A stretch of DNA of 64,000 nucleotides from an uncultured Pseudomonadota bacterium (GCA_945952465.1 CAMFIB010000007.1:1-64000); one strand, 5' to 3'. Shown: positions 16,911-26,224, counted from the first letter of the stretch. Program-made: numbers and translations. The notes: generated by a model not told the origin, from the sequence alone.

Positions 16911-18194
16911 ATGAGCAGCCTGACGCAAAAACTCGAATCACGCCTGCGTGGATTGCCGGTGCCGGTGGCGTTCGAGCTGCCGGGCGGCCAGCGGCTCGGC
17001 CCGGCCGGCGCCGCGTTGCGCCTGGCCTTTCAGGACTGGACCTCGGTCGCGCGGCTGGCCGCCGGCCAGATCGGGGCCGCAGGCAAGGGGTTCGTGGAAG
17101 ACCGGATCCGGCTGCAGGGCAGCATGCGCGACCTGATGGCAGCGGCGGTGGGCTGGCTGTCCTCGGTTGACCCCACCCGCGCGAACAGCGACTGGCTGAC
17201 CCGTGCGGTGCGGGGTGCCGGCAGTGTGCTGCACCACACCCGCCAGCGCGACGCCCGCAACATCGAATTCCATTACGACGTTTCCGACGACTTCTACGCG
17301 CTGTGGCTGGACCCGCGCCGCGTCTATTCCTGCGCCTACTTCCGCGACGCCGGCATGACGCTGGCGCAGGCGCAGGAGGCCAAGCTCGATCTCATCTGCC
17401 GCAAGCTGATGCTGCAGCCCGGCGAACGCTTCCTGGACATCGGCGCCGGCTGGGGCGCGCTGCTGCTGTGGGCGGCAGAACACTACGGGGTGGACGCCAC
17501 CGGCATCACGCTGTCGCGCAACCAGCACGCGCACGTCACGCGGCTGATCGAGCAGAAGGGCCTCGGCGGCCGGGTGCGGATGGAGCTGCGCGACTACCGC
17601 GACCTCGACGCATCGCAGCCCTTCGACAAGATCGCGTCGGTCGGCATGTTCGAGCACGTGGGCCGCGCCAACATGGTCGGCTACTTCGAGAAGGTTTTCG
17701 GCCTGCTGCGGCCCGGAGGACTGGTGCTGAACCACGGCATCACCGCCGGCGGCCTCGACAACCGCGGCCTCGGCGCGGGGCTGAGCGACTTCGTGCAGGA
17801 GTACATCTTTCCCGGTGGCGAGTTGTTGCACGTCAGCCTGGTGCTGGAAGACATGGCCAAGGCCGGCCTCGAGATGGTCGATTGCGAGAACCTGCGGCCG
17901 CACTACGCGCGCACGCTGTGGCAGTGGTCCGACGGGTTGGAGTCTCACCTCGACGAAGCGCGGCAGGTGCTCGAATCGTCCCGCCCCGACGACACGAGCG
18001 CCGCCGAGAAGACGCTGCGCGCTTACAGGCTCTACCTGGCCGGCAGCGCGATGTGTTTCGAGGAAGGCTGGATCGCGTTGCACCAGATGCTGGCGGCCCG
18101 GCCCACGCACGACCACGCCCCGGTTGCGGGCGGCCTGCCCGGCGCCCAGTCCGACTACCCTTTCAACCGCTCCTACATCTACAACCCCAACTGA
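16911..18194 (+). CDS. cyclopropane-fatty-acyl-phospholipid synthase-like methyltransferase
   Basis: A 427-residue SAM-dependent enzyme of the CFA-synthase family, which methylenates cis double bonds of membrane phospholipid acyl chains. The SAM-binding motif FLDIGAGWGALLLWAAEHYGV starts near residue 174. Other family hallmarks are NIEFHYDVSDDFYALWLDP, YSCAYFRD, GITLSRNQ, SVGMFEHVG and LWQWSDGLE. The N-terminal 110 residues are the variable lipid-associating domain. A DUF1840 gene follows by 17 bp, so they probably share a transcript. True cyclopropanation versus another lipid methylation is not decidable here. Confidence 0.85.
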   Translation: MSSLTQKLESRLRGLPVPVAFELPGGQRLGPAGAALRLAFQDWTSVARLAAGQIGAAGKGFVEDRIRLQGSMRDLMAAAVGWLSSVDPTRANSDWLTRAVRGAGSVLHHTRQRDARNIEFHYDVSDDFYALWLDPRRVYSCAYFRDAGMTLAQAQEAKLDLICRKLMLQPGERFLDIGAGWGALLLWAAEHYGVDATGITLSRNQHAHVTRLIEQKGLGGRVRMELRDYRDLDASQPFDKIASVGMFEHVGRANMVGYFEKVFGLLRPGGLVLNHGITAGGLDNRGLGAGLSDFVQEYIFPGGELLHVSLVLEDMAKAGLEMVDCENLRPHYARTLWQWSDGLESHLDEARQVLESSRPDDTSAAEKTLRAYRLYLAGSAMCFEEGWIALHQMLAARPTHDHAPVAGGLPGAQSDYPFNRSYIYNPN

Positions 18195-18211
18195 GCAGGA
18201 ACACCAATACC

Positions 18212-18538
18212 ATGGCCGTCACTTTCAAATCCGCCACCGCCGCCGACCTCACGATGCTCGACGCCAATGCGCGGCAGGTGCTGCAGATCCTCGGCAAGGA
18301 CGCTTCCGGCAAGGGCATCCTGACGCAGGAGCAACTGCCCGGCGCGATCGCCGCGCTCGAAGCCGCCGTGGCCCAGGAGGGCGGTCAGAAGGCGCAGGCC
18401 GAGAAGTCCGAGAAATCCGAGGACGACGAAGAAGACAAGGGCGCCCGCGGCGTGTCGCTGCGCCAGCGCGCCTACCCGCTGCTGGACCTCCTGCGCCGCA
18501 GCCACCAGGACGGCAACGACGTCACCTGGGGCGTCTGA
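18212..18538 (+). CDS. DUF1840 protein
   Basis: A 108-residue protein of unknown function common in Burkholderiales. The N-terminal FKSATAADLTMLDANARQVLQILGKD and ILTQEQLPGAIAALEAAV fit DUF1840; a charged KSEKSEDDEEDKG linker precedes a C-terminal RQRAYPLLDLLRRS helix. The start ATG 18212 has AGGA upstream. It lies 17 bp behind the CFA-like methyltransferase. Confidence 0.8.
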   Translation: MAVTFKSATAADLTMLDANARQVLQILGKDASGKGILTQEQLPGAIAALEAAVAQEGGQKAQAEKSEKSEDDEEDKGARGVSLRQRAYPLLDLLRRSHQDGNDVTWGV

Positions 18539-18545
18539 AAGCGCA

Positions 18546-18567
18546 ACGCCCGGCCGGAGCCGGGCGT
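18546..18567. terminator. hairpin between convergent genes
   Basis: A 9-bp perfect stem (18546-18554 with 18559-18567), 4-nt loop, without a T run on either side. It sits between the DUF1840 stop and the stop of the convergent Bug gene, so it could serve both strands. Confidence 0.5.
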
Positions 18568-18590
18568 GGTGTGGCCGAGCCTGGAAAGGG

Positions 18591-19568
18591 TCAGTCGGCG
18601 TAGACGCCGGCGGCCTTGATCACCGGACTCCATTTCGCGATTTCCGCCGCAACGAAGCGTTTGTGTTCGGCGGGCTCAATGCGCTTGTCGGTCACCACAA
18701 CGGCGCCCAGGCCTTCCTGCTTCTTGATGAATTCGGGGTCCTTCAACGCGGCCTTCAGTGCTTCGTTGAGCTTGGCCGTCACGTCGGCCGGCGTGCCCTT
18801 GGGCGCATAGAGGCCGTGCCAGATCGTCACCTGGAAGTTCTTCAGGCCGGCTTCGTCCATCGTCGGCAAATCCTTCAGCGCCGGCGTGGTGAGGCGCTTG
18901 GTGGTGGTGACGGCGTAGGCCTTGACCTTCTTGCCCTCGATCTGCGAGGTGGTGTTGGTGGTTTGGTCGCACAGCAGGTCGATGTGGCCGCCGATCAGGT
19001 CGGTGATGGCCGGCGCCGTGCCCTTGAACGAGATGGTGGCCATCTCGGTCTGCGTGGCCGACTGGAACAGCAGGCCGCAGAGGTGCGAGGCCGAGCCGAT
19101 GCCGGCGTTGCCGAGGTTGATCTTGCCCTTGTTCTGCGCCATCCAGCCCTGCAGTTCCTTGAAGTTGGCGGCCTGCATGGTGGGGCGGGCGATCAGTGTC
19201 ATCGGCACGTCGTTGACCATGCCGAGGTACTCGAAGTCGCTCTCGACCTTGAACGGGATGTTGCGGACCAGCGTCGGCATGGTGGACATGCCGATGTGGT
19301 GCAGCAGCACCGTGTAGCCGTCTGGCGCGGCCTTGGCGACCTTGTTGGCGCCGATCGAGCCGCCGGCCCCGGCCGCGTTGTCGACCACGATGCTGACGCC
19401 GCCCAGCGGCTTGCGCATGGCCTCGGCGAGGTCGCGCGCGACGCGGTCGGTTGGGCCGCCGGCGCTGAAGGGCACGACGATGGTGATGACCTTGTCCTTG
19501 GCGGGAAAGTCGGCGGCCGAGGCGGCCAGCGCGAGCAGGCCTGCGGCCAGCGCGAGGGCGGATTTCAT
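18591..19568 (-). CDS. Bug/TctC-family solute-binding protein
   Basis: A 325-residue periplasmic binding protein with signal peptide MKSALALAAGLLALAASAA. Family motifs are ITIVVPFSAGGPTDRVARDLAEAM, GAGGSIGANKVAKAAPDGYTVL, the GNAGIGSASHL segment and LYAPKGTPADV. TctC relatives deliver carboxylates to TctAB transporters, but no tctA or tctB is adjacent, as is usual for the many orphan Bug proteins of Burkholderiales. The start ATG 19568 follows AGGAG. Ligand unknown. Confidence 0.88.
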   Translation of the reverse strand: MKSALALAAGLLALAASAADFPAKDKVITIVVPFSAGGPTDRVARDLAEAMRKPLGGVSIVVDNAAGAGGSIGANKVAKAAPDGYTVLLHHIGMSTMPTLVRNIPFKVESDFEYLGMVNDVPMTLIARPTMQAANFKELQGWMAQNKGKINLGNAGIGSASHLCGLLFQSATQTEMATISFKGTAPAITDLIGGHIDLLCDQTTNTTSQIEGKKVKAYAVTTTKRLTTPALKDLPTMDEAGLKNFQVTIWHGLYAPKGTPADVTAKLNEALKAALKDPEFIKKQEGLGAVVVTDKRIEPAEHKRFVAAEIAKWSPVIKAAGVYAD

Positions 19569-19654
19569 GGGCTTGTCTCCTGAGTCGGGAAGGGAAAACG
19601 GCTACGCACAAATGGTAGTCGGGCGCCCCGCCCACGGGCATTACGGGAACTACC

Positions 19655-19684
19655 AATAAAGCGGCCCCACACGAGGTGGGGCCG
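19655..19684 (-). terminator. terminator of the acyl-CoA synthetase/liv operon
   Basis: A 9-bp perfect stem (19662-19670 with 19676-19684), 5-nt loop, followed on the minus strand by CTTTATT. It lies 22 bp beyond the stop of the last operon gene. Confidence 0.75.
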
Positions 19685-19706
19685 TTCGGGGTGAGTGCGG
19701 CTGTGG

Positions 19707-20960
19707 CTACTTGTAGCTGCGTGCGTCCTCGATCACCTTGCCGTCGTTCGGCAGGCTGCCCGGCGTCACGAACTCGACCGCGCCGCGCAGCTTGGTGACG
19801 TCGCGGATCGCTTCGCTGAGGCGGGCCGAGAGGTCGTCCGAGTCGGTGACCGACTCGACCTTCAGCGTCATGTTGTCGTTGGCCATTTCGCCGCTGACGA
19901 CCAGGCGCGCCTTCTTCACCTCGGGGAAGCGTTTGGCGATGTCGGCCACCTGGCCCGGGTGGACGAACATGCCGCGGATCTTGGTGGTCTGGTCGGCCCG
20001 GCCCATCCAGCCCTTGATGCGGGTGTTGGTGCGGCCGGTGGGGCACTGTCCCGGCAGCACGGCCGACAGGTCGCCGGTGCCGAAGCGGATCAGCGGGTAG
20101 TCGCGGTTGAACGTGGTAACAACCAGCTCGCCCACCTCGCCTTCGGCCACCGGGTCGCCGGTGCCGGGCCGCACGATCTCGACCAGCACCCGCTCGTCGA
20201 GCACAAGGCCCTCGCGCGCTTCGGTTTCGTAGGCAATGAGGCCGAGGTCGGCCGTTGCGTAGCACTGGTAGGCGTTCAAGCCGCGCTCGCTCAGCCAGTC
20301 GCGCAGGCTGGGTGGGAAGGCCTCGCCAGAAACCAGGGCCTTGGTCAGGCTGGGCAGCGGAACACCCAGCTCGGCGGCTTTCTCGAGCAGGATCTTCAGG
20401 AAACTCGGCGTGCCCGCGTAGCCCGAGGGCCGAAGCTCCGACATCACCTGCACCTGCTGCTCGGTCTGGCCGGTGCCGCCCGGGAACACCGTGAGGCCCA
20501 GGTAGTGGGCGCCGGTTTCCATGATGGAGCCGGCCGGCGTGAAGTGGTAGCTGAAGCTGTTGTGCACCAGCTCGCCGGGGCGGAAGCCCGCGGCGAACAG
20601 CGCACGCGCCACACGCCAGTAGTCGGGGCGGTGGCCTTCGGGTTCGTAGATGGTGCCCGGGCTGGCGAAGATGCGCTTCATGCCGGCGCCATAGACCACG
20701 CTGGCGAATCCGCCGAAAGGGTCGGTGCCGCGTGTCTTCTGCTGCTGCTCCAGCAGCTCGTACTTGCGCACGACCGGCAGTTTGGCCAGGGCGGCGAGGC
20801 TGTCGATGCTGCCGGGCTGCACGTCGGCGTACAGCTTGGCATAGGCCGGCGCGTTGTCTTTGGCCCAGGCGATCTGGCCGGGCAGCTCGCTCAGGAAAGA
20901 GGCTTCGCGGTCGTCCTGGCTGCGGGTCTCGAGGTGGTCGAAGTAGCGGGTGGTCGTCAC
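19707..20960 (-). CDS. phenylacetate-CoA ligase family protein
   Basis: A 417-residue adenylate-forming enzyme (carboxylate + CoA + ATP to acyl-CoA). PaaK-like features are NSFSYHFTPAG, YAGTPSFLKILLEKA, the YATADLGLIAYE segment, GELVVTTFNRDYPLIRFGTGDLSA and GRADQTTKIRGMFVHPGQV. I prefer GTG 20960, where AGGAGG lies eight bases upstream; GTG 20969 is also in frame but abuts that site. The gene is last in the liv operon, 13 bp after livF. The usual PaaK partners (paaABCDE, paaZ) are absent, so the acid may not be phenylacetate. Confidence 0.82.
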   Translation of the reverse strand: MTTTRYFDHLETRSQDDREASFLSELPGQIAWAKDNAPAYAKLYADVQPGSIDSLAALAKLPVVRKYELLEQQQKTRGTDPFGGFASVVYGAGMKRIFASPGTIYEPEGHRPDYWRVARALFAAGFRPGELVHNSFSYHFTPAGSIMETGAHYLGLTVFPGGTGQTEQQVQVMSELRPSGYAGTPSFLKILLEKAAELGVPLPSLTKALVSGEAFPPSLRDWLSERGLNAYQCYATADLGLIAYETEAREGLVLDERVLVEIVRPGTGDPVAEGEVGELVVTTFNRDYPLIRFGTGDLSAVLPGQCPTGRTNTRIKGWMGRADQTTKIRGMFVHPGQVADIAKRFPEVKKARLVVSGEMANDNMTLKVESVTDSDDLSARLSEAIRDVTKLRGAVEFVTPGSLPNDGKVIEDARSYK

Positions 20961-20973
20961 GGCATCCACCTCC

Positions 20974-21783
20974 TCAAGCCAGCCAGCGCTTGCGGCGCTT
21001 GTAGCTCTTGACGTCCTTGAACGACTTGCGTTCGCCGCCGCCCATGCCGAGGTAGAACTCCTTGACGTCCTCGTTGCTGGCGAGGTCGTCGGCCTTGCCG
21101 TCCATCACGATGCGGCCCGACTCCATGATGTAGCCGTAGTCGGCGTAGCGCAGCGCCATGTTGGTGTTCTGCTCGGCCAGCAGGAAGGTCACTTTTTCCT
21201 TGCTGTTGAGGTCCTTCACGATCTCGAACACTTCCTCGACGATCTGCGGCGCCAGGCCCATGGACGGCTCGTCGAGCAGCACCATGCTGGGGTTGGCCAT
21301 GATGGCGCGGCCGATCGCGCACATCTGCTGCTCGCCGCCCGAGGTGTATGCGGCCTGCGAGCCCTTGCGGGTCTTCAAGCGCGGAAAGTAGTTGTAGACC
21401 TTTTCGAGGTTGACCGCGATCTCGGCCTTGCTGCTGCGCGTGTAGGCCCCGGTCAGCAGGTTTTCCTCGATGGTCAGGTGGGCGAAGCAGTGCCGGCCTT
21501 CCATCACCTGGACCACGCCGCGCTGCACGAGGTCGGCAGGCGACAGGTTCTCGATGCGCTCGCCGCGCAGCTCGATGGAGCCCTTGGTGACTTCGCCGCG
21601 CTCGCCCTTGAGCAGGTTGGAAATCGCGCGCAGCGTGGTGGTCTTGCCGGCGCCGTTGCCGCCGAGAATGGCCACGATGCCGCCTTCGGGGACGCTGAGG
21701 GAGACGCCCTTGAGCACGAGGATCACGTGGTTGTAGATGACCTCGATGCCGTTGACGTTGAGAACGATGTTGGGTGCAGTCAT
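20974..21783 (-). CDS. livF: branched-chain-type ABC transporter ATPase (LivF)
   Basis: A 269-residue cytoplasmic ATPase of a HAAT-family importer. Walker A is [14 protein letters not shown], signature TSGGEQQMCAIGRA, Walker B MVLLDEPSMGLAP, H-loop AEQNTN. Length and LivF-style signature separate it from LivG upstream. The C-terminal 30 residues (LGMGGGERKSFKDVKSYKRRKRWLA) extend beyond classic LivF. It is separated from the binding-protein gene by two tandem hairpins. Confidence 0.88.
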   Translation of the reverse strand: MTAPNIVLNVNGIEVIYNHVILVLKGVSLSVPEGGIVAILGGNGAGKTTTLRAISNLLKGERGEVTKGSIELRGERIENLSPADLVQRGVVQVMEGRHCFAHLTIEENLLTGAYTRSSKAEIAVNLEKVYNYFPRLKTRKGSQAAYTSGGEQQMCAIGRAIMANPSMVLLDEPSMGLAPQIVEEVFEIVKDLNSKEKVTFLLAEQNTNMALRYADYGYIMESGRIVMDGKADDLASNEDVKEFYLGMGGGERKSFKDVKSYKRRKRWLA

Positions 21784-21847
21784 GGTGTGGGTGTTGGCAA
21801 TCGGCAGGGCTGTCGGTGCTGGGCGCCGAACGACAGGCCTGCCGGTT

Positions 21848-21867
21848 GCCGGCTCCCGCGAGCCGGC
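21848..21867 (-). other. intra-operon hairpin 1 downstream of the binding-protein gene
   Basis: An 8-bp perfect inverted repeat, GCCGGCTC with GAGCCGGC, and a 4-nt loop. With hairpin 2 it may stabilise the 3' end of the binding-protein message or attenuate readthrough into livF. Confidence 0.5.
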
Positions 21868-21869
21868 GC

Positions 21870-21891
21870 GGGAAGCCCGCGAAGGCTTCCC
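21870..21891 (-). other. intra-operon hairpin 2 downstream of the binding-protein gene
   Basis: An 8-bp perfect inverted repeat, GGGAAGCC with GGCTTCCC, and a 6-nt loop, 9 bp past the binding-protein stop. No T run follows on the minus strand. Confidence 0.5.
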
Positions 21892-21900
21892 GTTTTCCGG

Positions 21901-23220
21901 TCAGGACTGGCAGTCGGCCGCGGTGCGGCGCTGCAGCTTCTTGTCGGCCAGGTACTTGTCGGCGCCGGCCTTCACCATCGGCTTGATCACCGCCTCGTCG
22001 GCCTGGTACCAGTCGGAGCTCATGTTCCACTTGGCGCCGTCCCAGGTGTGGATGCGCGCCCAGGTGGAGCCCATGTGGTCGGCGCAGCTGGTCGACAGCG
22101 GGCGCATCACGCCGGCAAAGCCCAGCGCGTCCAGCTTCTTCTGGTCGAGCGCCAGGTTCTCCAGGCCCCAGCGGACCTGTTCACCGGTCATGACCTTGCC
22201 CTTGCCGAAGCGTTCCTGCGCGCGGCGCACACCTTCCACGCCCAGCATCGCGATGATGGCGCCGCGGGTGTACAGCACGGAACCGACTTCGTCCTTCGGG
22301 CCGGTGCCCTGGCCCTTGTCGTGCACGTTCTTCAGGATGTCCTGGATGACCTTGGGCTGCTGGCCCGAGGTGTTCAGCGCCAGAGCGTTGTAGCCCTTGG
22401 CGCCCGCGCCCACGTCCTTCACGTCCGGCTCGGCGCCGGCCCACCAGACGCCGTACATCTTCTCGCGCGGGTAGCCGGTGGCCTGCGCCTCTTTCAGCGC
22501 AGTGGAGTTCATCACGCCCCAGCCCCACAGCATCACGTAGTCGGGCCGGCTTTGGCGCACCTGCAGCCAGGCGGCCTTCTGCTCCACGCCGGGAGCCGTG
22601 ACCGGGATCAGCTGCAGCTCGAAGCCATCCTGAGCGGCCAGGTTCTGCAGCAGCGGGATCGGTTCCTTGCCGAACGGGCTGTCGTGGTAGACCAGTGCGA
22701 TCTTCTTGCCCTTCAGCTTGTCCTTGCCGCCTTCCTTCTTGGCGATGTCCTGGACGATGATGTCGGCGGCGGTCCAGTAGCTGCCCATGAAGGGGAAGTT
22801 CCACTTGAAGGCGTTGCCGTCCTGCGCGACCGACAGGCCATAACCCAGCGTGATCAACGGAACCTTGTCGGCGGCAACCTTCTCGGTCAGCGCGAAGGTG
22901 ATGCCGGTGGCTTGCGGGTCGAACAGCGCAACGCCGGGCCGGCTCTTCAGGCGTTCATAGCACTCCACGCCGCGGTCGGTGGCGTAGCCGGTTTCGCATT
23001 CTTCAAAGGTGAGCTTGACGCCGTTGATGCCGCCGTCGCGCGCGTTGATCATCTTCAGGTAATCCTGCTTGCCGTTGGCCCAGGGCGTGCCGTTCGGCGC
23101 GTAGGGGCCGGTGCGGTACGAGAGCAGCGGGAAGAACTGTTCCTTCGCTTGCGCAAAGGCATTCGTGCTGAGCAGCGAGGCCATCGCAACGGCCGTGACA
23201 ACAAGGGTGCGAATCTTCAT
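21901..23220 (-). CDS. branched-chain-type ABC transporter substrate-binding protein
   Basis: A 439-residue periplasmic type-I binding protein with signal peptide MKIRTLVVTAVAMASLLSTNAFAQA. The start ATG 23220 follows AAGGAG. Hallmarks are GPYAPNGTPWANGKQDYLKMIN, the ECETGYATDRGVECYERLK segment, and TLGYGLSVAQDG. It is longer than LivJ (about 345 mature) and resembles the family members that serve aromatic or fatty acids. Flanked by CoA ligases, it probably binds a carboxylate rather than an amino acid; ligand unproven. Confidence 0.85.
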   Translation of the reverse strand: MKIRTLVVTAVAMASLLSTNAFAQAKEQFFPLLSYRTGPYAPNGTPWANGKQDYLKMINARDGGINGVKLTFEECETGYATDRGVECYERLKSRPGVALFDPQATGITFALTEKVAADKVPLITLGYGLSVAQDGNAFKWNFPFMGSYWTAADIIVQDIAKKEGGKDKLKGKKIALVYHDSPFGKEPIPLLQNLAAQDGFELQLIPVTAPGVEQKAAWLQVRQSRPDYVMLWGWGVMNSTALKEAQATGYPREKMYGVWWAGAEPDVKDVGAGAKGYNALALNTSGQQPKVIQDILKNVHDKGQGTGPKDEVGSVLYTRGAIIAMLGVEGVRRAQERFGKGKVMTGEQVRWGLENLALDQKKLDALGFAGVMRPLSTSCADHMGSTWARIHTWDGAKWNMSSDWYQADEAVIKPMVKAGADKYLADKKLQRRTAADCQS

Positions 23221-23327
23221 GGGAGGCTCCTTATAAAAAGCGTTGAGGCGGTTGAAACCAGAAGGAAGTTGAAACGCATTCAGACGAAAAGACATCAGGG
23301 CTTGTCAGTAAGGGCATACGCGGAAGC

Positions 23328-24404
23328 TCAATGCGGGAACGGCCACAGCCGCAACTTCTGCTTGCCGATGGACCACAGCTTCGCCAGCCCGTGCGGCTCG
23401 ACGATCAGGAACCAGACGATCAGCGCGCCGAACACCATCAGCTCGGCATGAGACACACCGGCTGTCGACACCGTCATGCCGAACAAGCCGGCGGCCCATG
23501 GCAGGAACTGGTTCAGCAGGATGGGCACGATCACGATGAAACCCGCACCGAAGAAGGCGCCCATGATGGAGCCCAGGCCCCCGATGATCACCATGAACAG
23601 CAGGCGGAACGACATGTCGACCGAGAAGGCGCCCGGCTCCCACGCACCGAGGTAGACAAACGCCCAGAGGCCGCCCGCTACGCCGATGATGAAGGAGCTG
23701 ACCGCAAAGGCCGTGAGCTTGGCGTACATGGGGCGGATGCCGATCACGGCGGCGGCCACGTCCATGTCGCGGATCGCCATCCATTCGCGGCCGATCGCGC
23801 TGCGCACCAGGTTCTTGGCCAGCAGCGCCATCACGGTCAGCATGCCCAGGCACAGCCAGTATTTGCTGAGCGCGCTGTCGATCGGAAAACCGAACACCTG
23901 GAGCCCGTTCACCGAGACCGCGCCCGACGGCGAGTCGTTGGTGAACCACTTCACCCGCAGGAACATCCAGTCGCTGAAGAACTGCGCGGCCAGCGTTGCC
24001 ACCGCGAGATACAGGCCCTTGACGCGCAGGCTGGGCAAGCCGAACAGGATGCCGAAAACGGTGGCGCACAGCCCGCCGAGGATCAACGCCGGGATCAGCG
24101 GCATGTCGGGGATGCGGACGAAGAAGTTGAAGGCCCCGTAGGCACCCACCGCCATGAAGGCGCCCGAACCCAGCGAGATCTGGCCGCAATAGCCCACCAG
24201 GATGTTCACGCCCAGCGCGGCGAGAGACATGATCACGAACGGGATCAGGATGGCGCGGAAGGTGTAGTCGCTGACGAACACCGGCACCACGATGAACGCG
24301 GCCGCGACGAGCAGCAGGATGGCGATCCGGTCCTGCAGGATCGGGAAGATCTGCTGATCGGCCTTGTAGGAGGTCTTGAACTGGCCGTTTTCTCTGTAAA
24401 GCAT
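23328..24404 (-). CDS. livM: branched-chain-type ABC transporter permease (LivM)
   Basis: A 358-residue permease with about 9 membrane segments. LivM markers are GYCGQISLGSGAFMAVGAYGAFN, GLYLAVATLAAQF and GGLGSIMGAFFGAGFIVIVP. It starts 30 bp downstream of livH and pairs with it to form the transport channel. The 107-bp gap to the binding-protein gene holds that gene's own strong ribosome site. Confidence 0.9.
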   Translation of the reverse strand: MLYRENGQFKTSYKADQQIFPILQDRIAILLLVAAAFIVVPVFVSDYTFRAILIPFVIMSLAALGVNILVGYCGQISLGSGAFMAVGAYGAFNFFVRIPDMPLIPALILGGLCATVFGILFGLPSLRVKGLYLAVATLAAQFFSDWMFLRVKWFTNDSPSGAVSVNGLQVFGFPIDSALSKYWLCLGMLTVMALLAKNLVRSAIGREWMAIRDMDVAAAVIGIRPMYAKLTAFAVSSFIIGVAGGLWAFVYLGAWEPGAFSVDMSFRLLFMVIIGGLGSIMGAFFGAGFIVIVPILLNQFLPWAAGLFGMTVSTAGVSHAELMVFGALIVWFLIVEPHGLAKLWSIGKQKLRLWPFPH

Positions 24405-24434
24405 GGCGATTCTTCTGGGTTGGGGCCGGTGTCG

Positions 24435-25364
24435 TCAGACGCGGTCGATGATCTTTTCGCCGAACAGGCCTTGCGGTCGGAACAGCAGGAACACGAGGGC
24501 CAGCACATAGGCGAACCAGATCTCGATGCCGCCACCCACGTAGCTGCCGAGATAGACCTCCGAGAGCTTTTCCCCGACGCCGATGATCAGCCCGCCGATG
24601 ATGGCGCCGGGCACCGAAGTGAGGCCGCCCAGAATGACGACGGGCAGCGCGCGCAGCGCGATGGTGGCGAGCGAGAACTGCACGCCCAGCTTGCTGCCCC
24701 AGATCATCCCGGCCACCAGGGCCACGACGCCGGCGACACACCAGACGACGACCCAGATGCGGTTCAGGGGAATGCCGATGGATTGCGCCGCCTGGTGATC
24801 GTCGGCCACCGCGCGCAAGGCGCGGCCGGTTTTGGTCTTCTGGAAGAAGATGCTCAGCACTGCCACCAGCGCGGCGGCGATGCCGGCTGCGATCACGTCT
24901 TCCTGATTGATGAGCACGCCGCCTGGGAACATGGAATCCAGCACGAACACCGGATCTTTCGGCATGCCGATGTTGATCGAGTAGATGTCGTTGCCAAAGA
25001 AGGTCTGGCCGAGGCCTTCGAGGAAGTAGCCGATGCCCAGCGTGGCCATCAGCAGCGTCGCGCCTTCCTGATTGACCAGGTGGCGCAGCACCAGGCGTTC
25101 GATCAGCCAGGCCGCGACGAACATCATCGCGCCGGCCATCAGGAAGGCCGCGATGTTGACCACCACCGGATGGGTGATGCCCGTCCAGCCCGGCAGCCAC
25201 TCGGAGAAGCGCGCCATCGCGAGGGCCGCGAACAGCACCATCGCGCCCTGGGCGAAATTGAAGACGCCGGACGCCTTGAAGATCAGCACGAAGCCGAGCG
25301 CCACCAGCGAATACAGCATGCCGGCCATCAGGCCGCCCAGCAGGGTTTCGAGAAAGAAGGCCAT
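24435..25364 (-). CDS. livH: branched-chain-type ABC transporter permease (LivH)
   Basis: A 309-residue permease with about 8 membrane segments. LivH markers are LLGGLMAGMLYSLVALGFVLIFKASGVFN, where the last residues match the FNFAQGAM signature, RALRAVADDHQAAQSIGI and GGLTSVPGAIIGG. It sits between livG and livM in the operon, with 19-bp and 30-bp gaps. Confidence 0.9.
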   Translation of the reverse strand: MAFFLETLLGGLMAGMLYSLVALGFVLIFKASGVFNFAQGAMVLFAALAMARFSEWLPGWTGITHPVVVNIAAFLMAGAMMFVAAWLIERLVLRHLVNQEGATLLMATLGIGYFLEGLGQTFFGNDIYSINIGMPKDPVFVLDSMFPGGVLINQEDVIAAGIAAALVAVLSIFFQKTKTGRALRAVADDHQAAQSIGIPLNRIWVVVWCVAGVVALVAGMIWGSKLGVQFSLATIALRALPVVILGGLTSVPGAIIGGLIIGVGEKLSEVYLGSYVGGGIEIWFAYVLALVFLLFRPQGLFGEKIIDRV

Positions 25365-25383
25365 GGAAAAGGTGTCTCCGCGA

Positions 25384-26166
25384 TCAGTGGCTGGTGCCGA
25401 GGTAAGCGCTGATGACTTCGGGATTGCCGCGCACCTCTTCGGGGCTGCCGTCGCCGATCTTCTTGCCGTAGTCGAGCACGACCACGCGGTCCGAGATGTC
25501 CATCACCACACCCATGTCGTGCTCGATCAGCACGATGGTGGTACCGAATTCGTCGTTCACGTCGAGCACGAAGCGGCACATGTCCTGCTTTTCTTCGACG
25601 TTCATGCCGGCCATCGGTTCGTCGAGCAGCAGCACCTGCGGCTGCAGCGCCAGCGCCCGCGCCAGATCGACGCGTTTCTGCAGGCCGTAGGGCAACTGGC
25701 CGACGGGTGTCTTGCGATGGGCCTGGATCTCGAGGAAGTCGATGATGTGCTCGACGTACTCGCGGTGCGCCATCTCCTCGCGCACGGCAGGGCCGACGCG
25801 CATCGCCTGCATCAGCAGGTTGCTTTTGATGCGCAGGTTGCGGCCCGTCATGATGTTGTCGAGCACGCTCATGCCCTTGAACAGCGCCAGGTTCTGGAAG
25901 GTGCGGGCAATGCCCATCTCGGCCACCTGCCGGCTGTTCATGTGCCGGAAGGTCTTTCCGCGGAAGGTGATGTTGCCTTCCTGCGGCGCGTAGACACCGT
26001 TGATGCAGTTCAGCATCGAACTCTTGCCGGCGCCATTGGGGCCGATGATGGCGCGGATCTCGTGTTCCTTGACGTTGAACGAGATGTCGGTGAGCGCCTT
26101 CACGCCACCGAAACGCAGGCTGATGTTCTTGACGTCGAGGACGACGTCGCCAATCTTTTTGGTCAC
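25384..26166 (-). CDS. livG: branched-chain-type ABC transporter ATPase (LivG)
   Basis: A 260-residue ATPase with Walker A GPNGAGKSSMLNCI, Q-loop, signature-like PYGLQKRVDLARAL, Walker B VLLLDEPMAGMN and H-loop LIEHDM. The usual LSxGxQ signature is changed to LPYGLQK, as in LivG proteins of acyl-substrate transporters I recall. The start is GTG 26166 (MTKKIGDVVLDVKNISLRFGG). It follows the acyl-CoA synthetase by 58 bp. Confidence 0.88.
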   Translation of the reverse strand: MTKKIGDVVLDVKNISLRFGGVKALTDISFNVKEHEIRAIIGPNGAGKSSMLNCINGVYAPQEGNITFRGKTFRHMNSRQVAEMGIARTFQNLALFKGMSVLDNIMTGRNLRIKSNLLMQAMRVGPAVREEMAHREYVEHIIDFLEIQAHRKTPVGQLPYGLQKRVDLARALALQPQVLLLDEPMAGMNVEEKQDMCRFVLDVNDEFGTTIVLIEHDMGVVMDISDRVVVLDYGKKIGDGSPEEVRGNPEVISAYLGTSH

Positions 26167-26224
26167 TGGAGTCCCTCTGCCCTGCGGGCTGCGGTGTGAT
26201 GAACCTTCGGAGCGGCCGCGCGGT

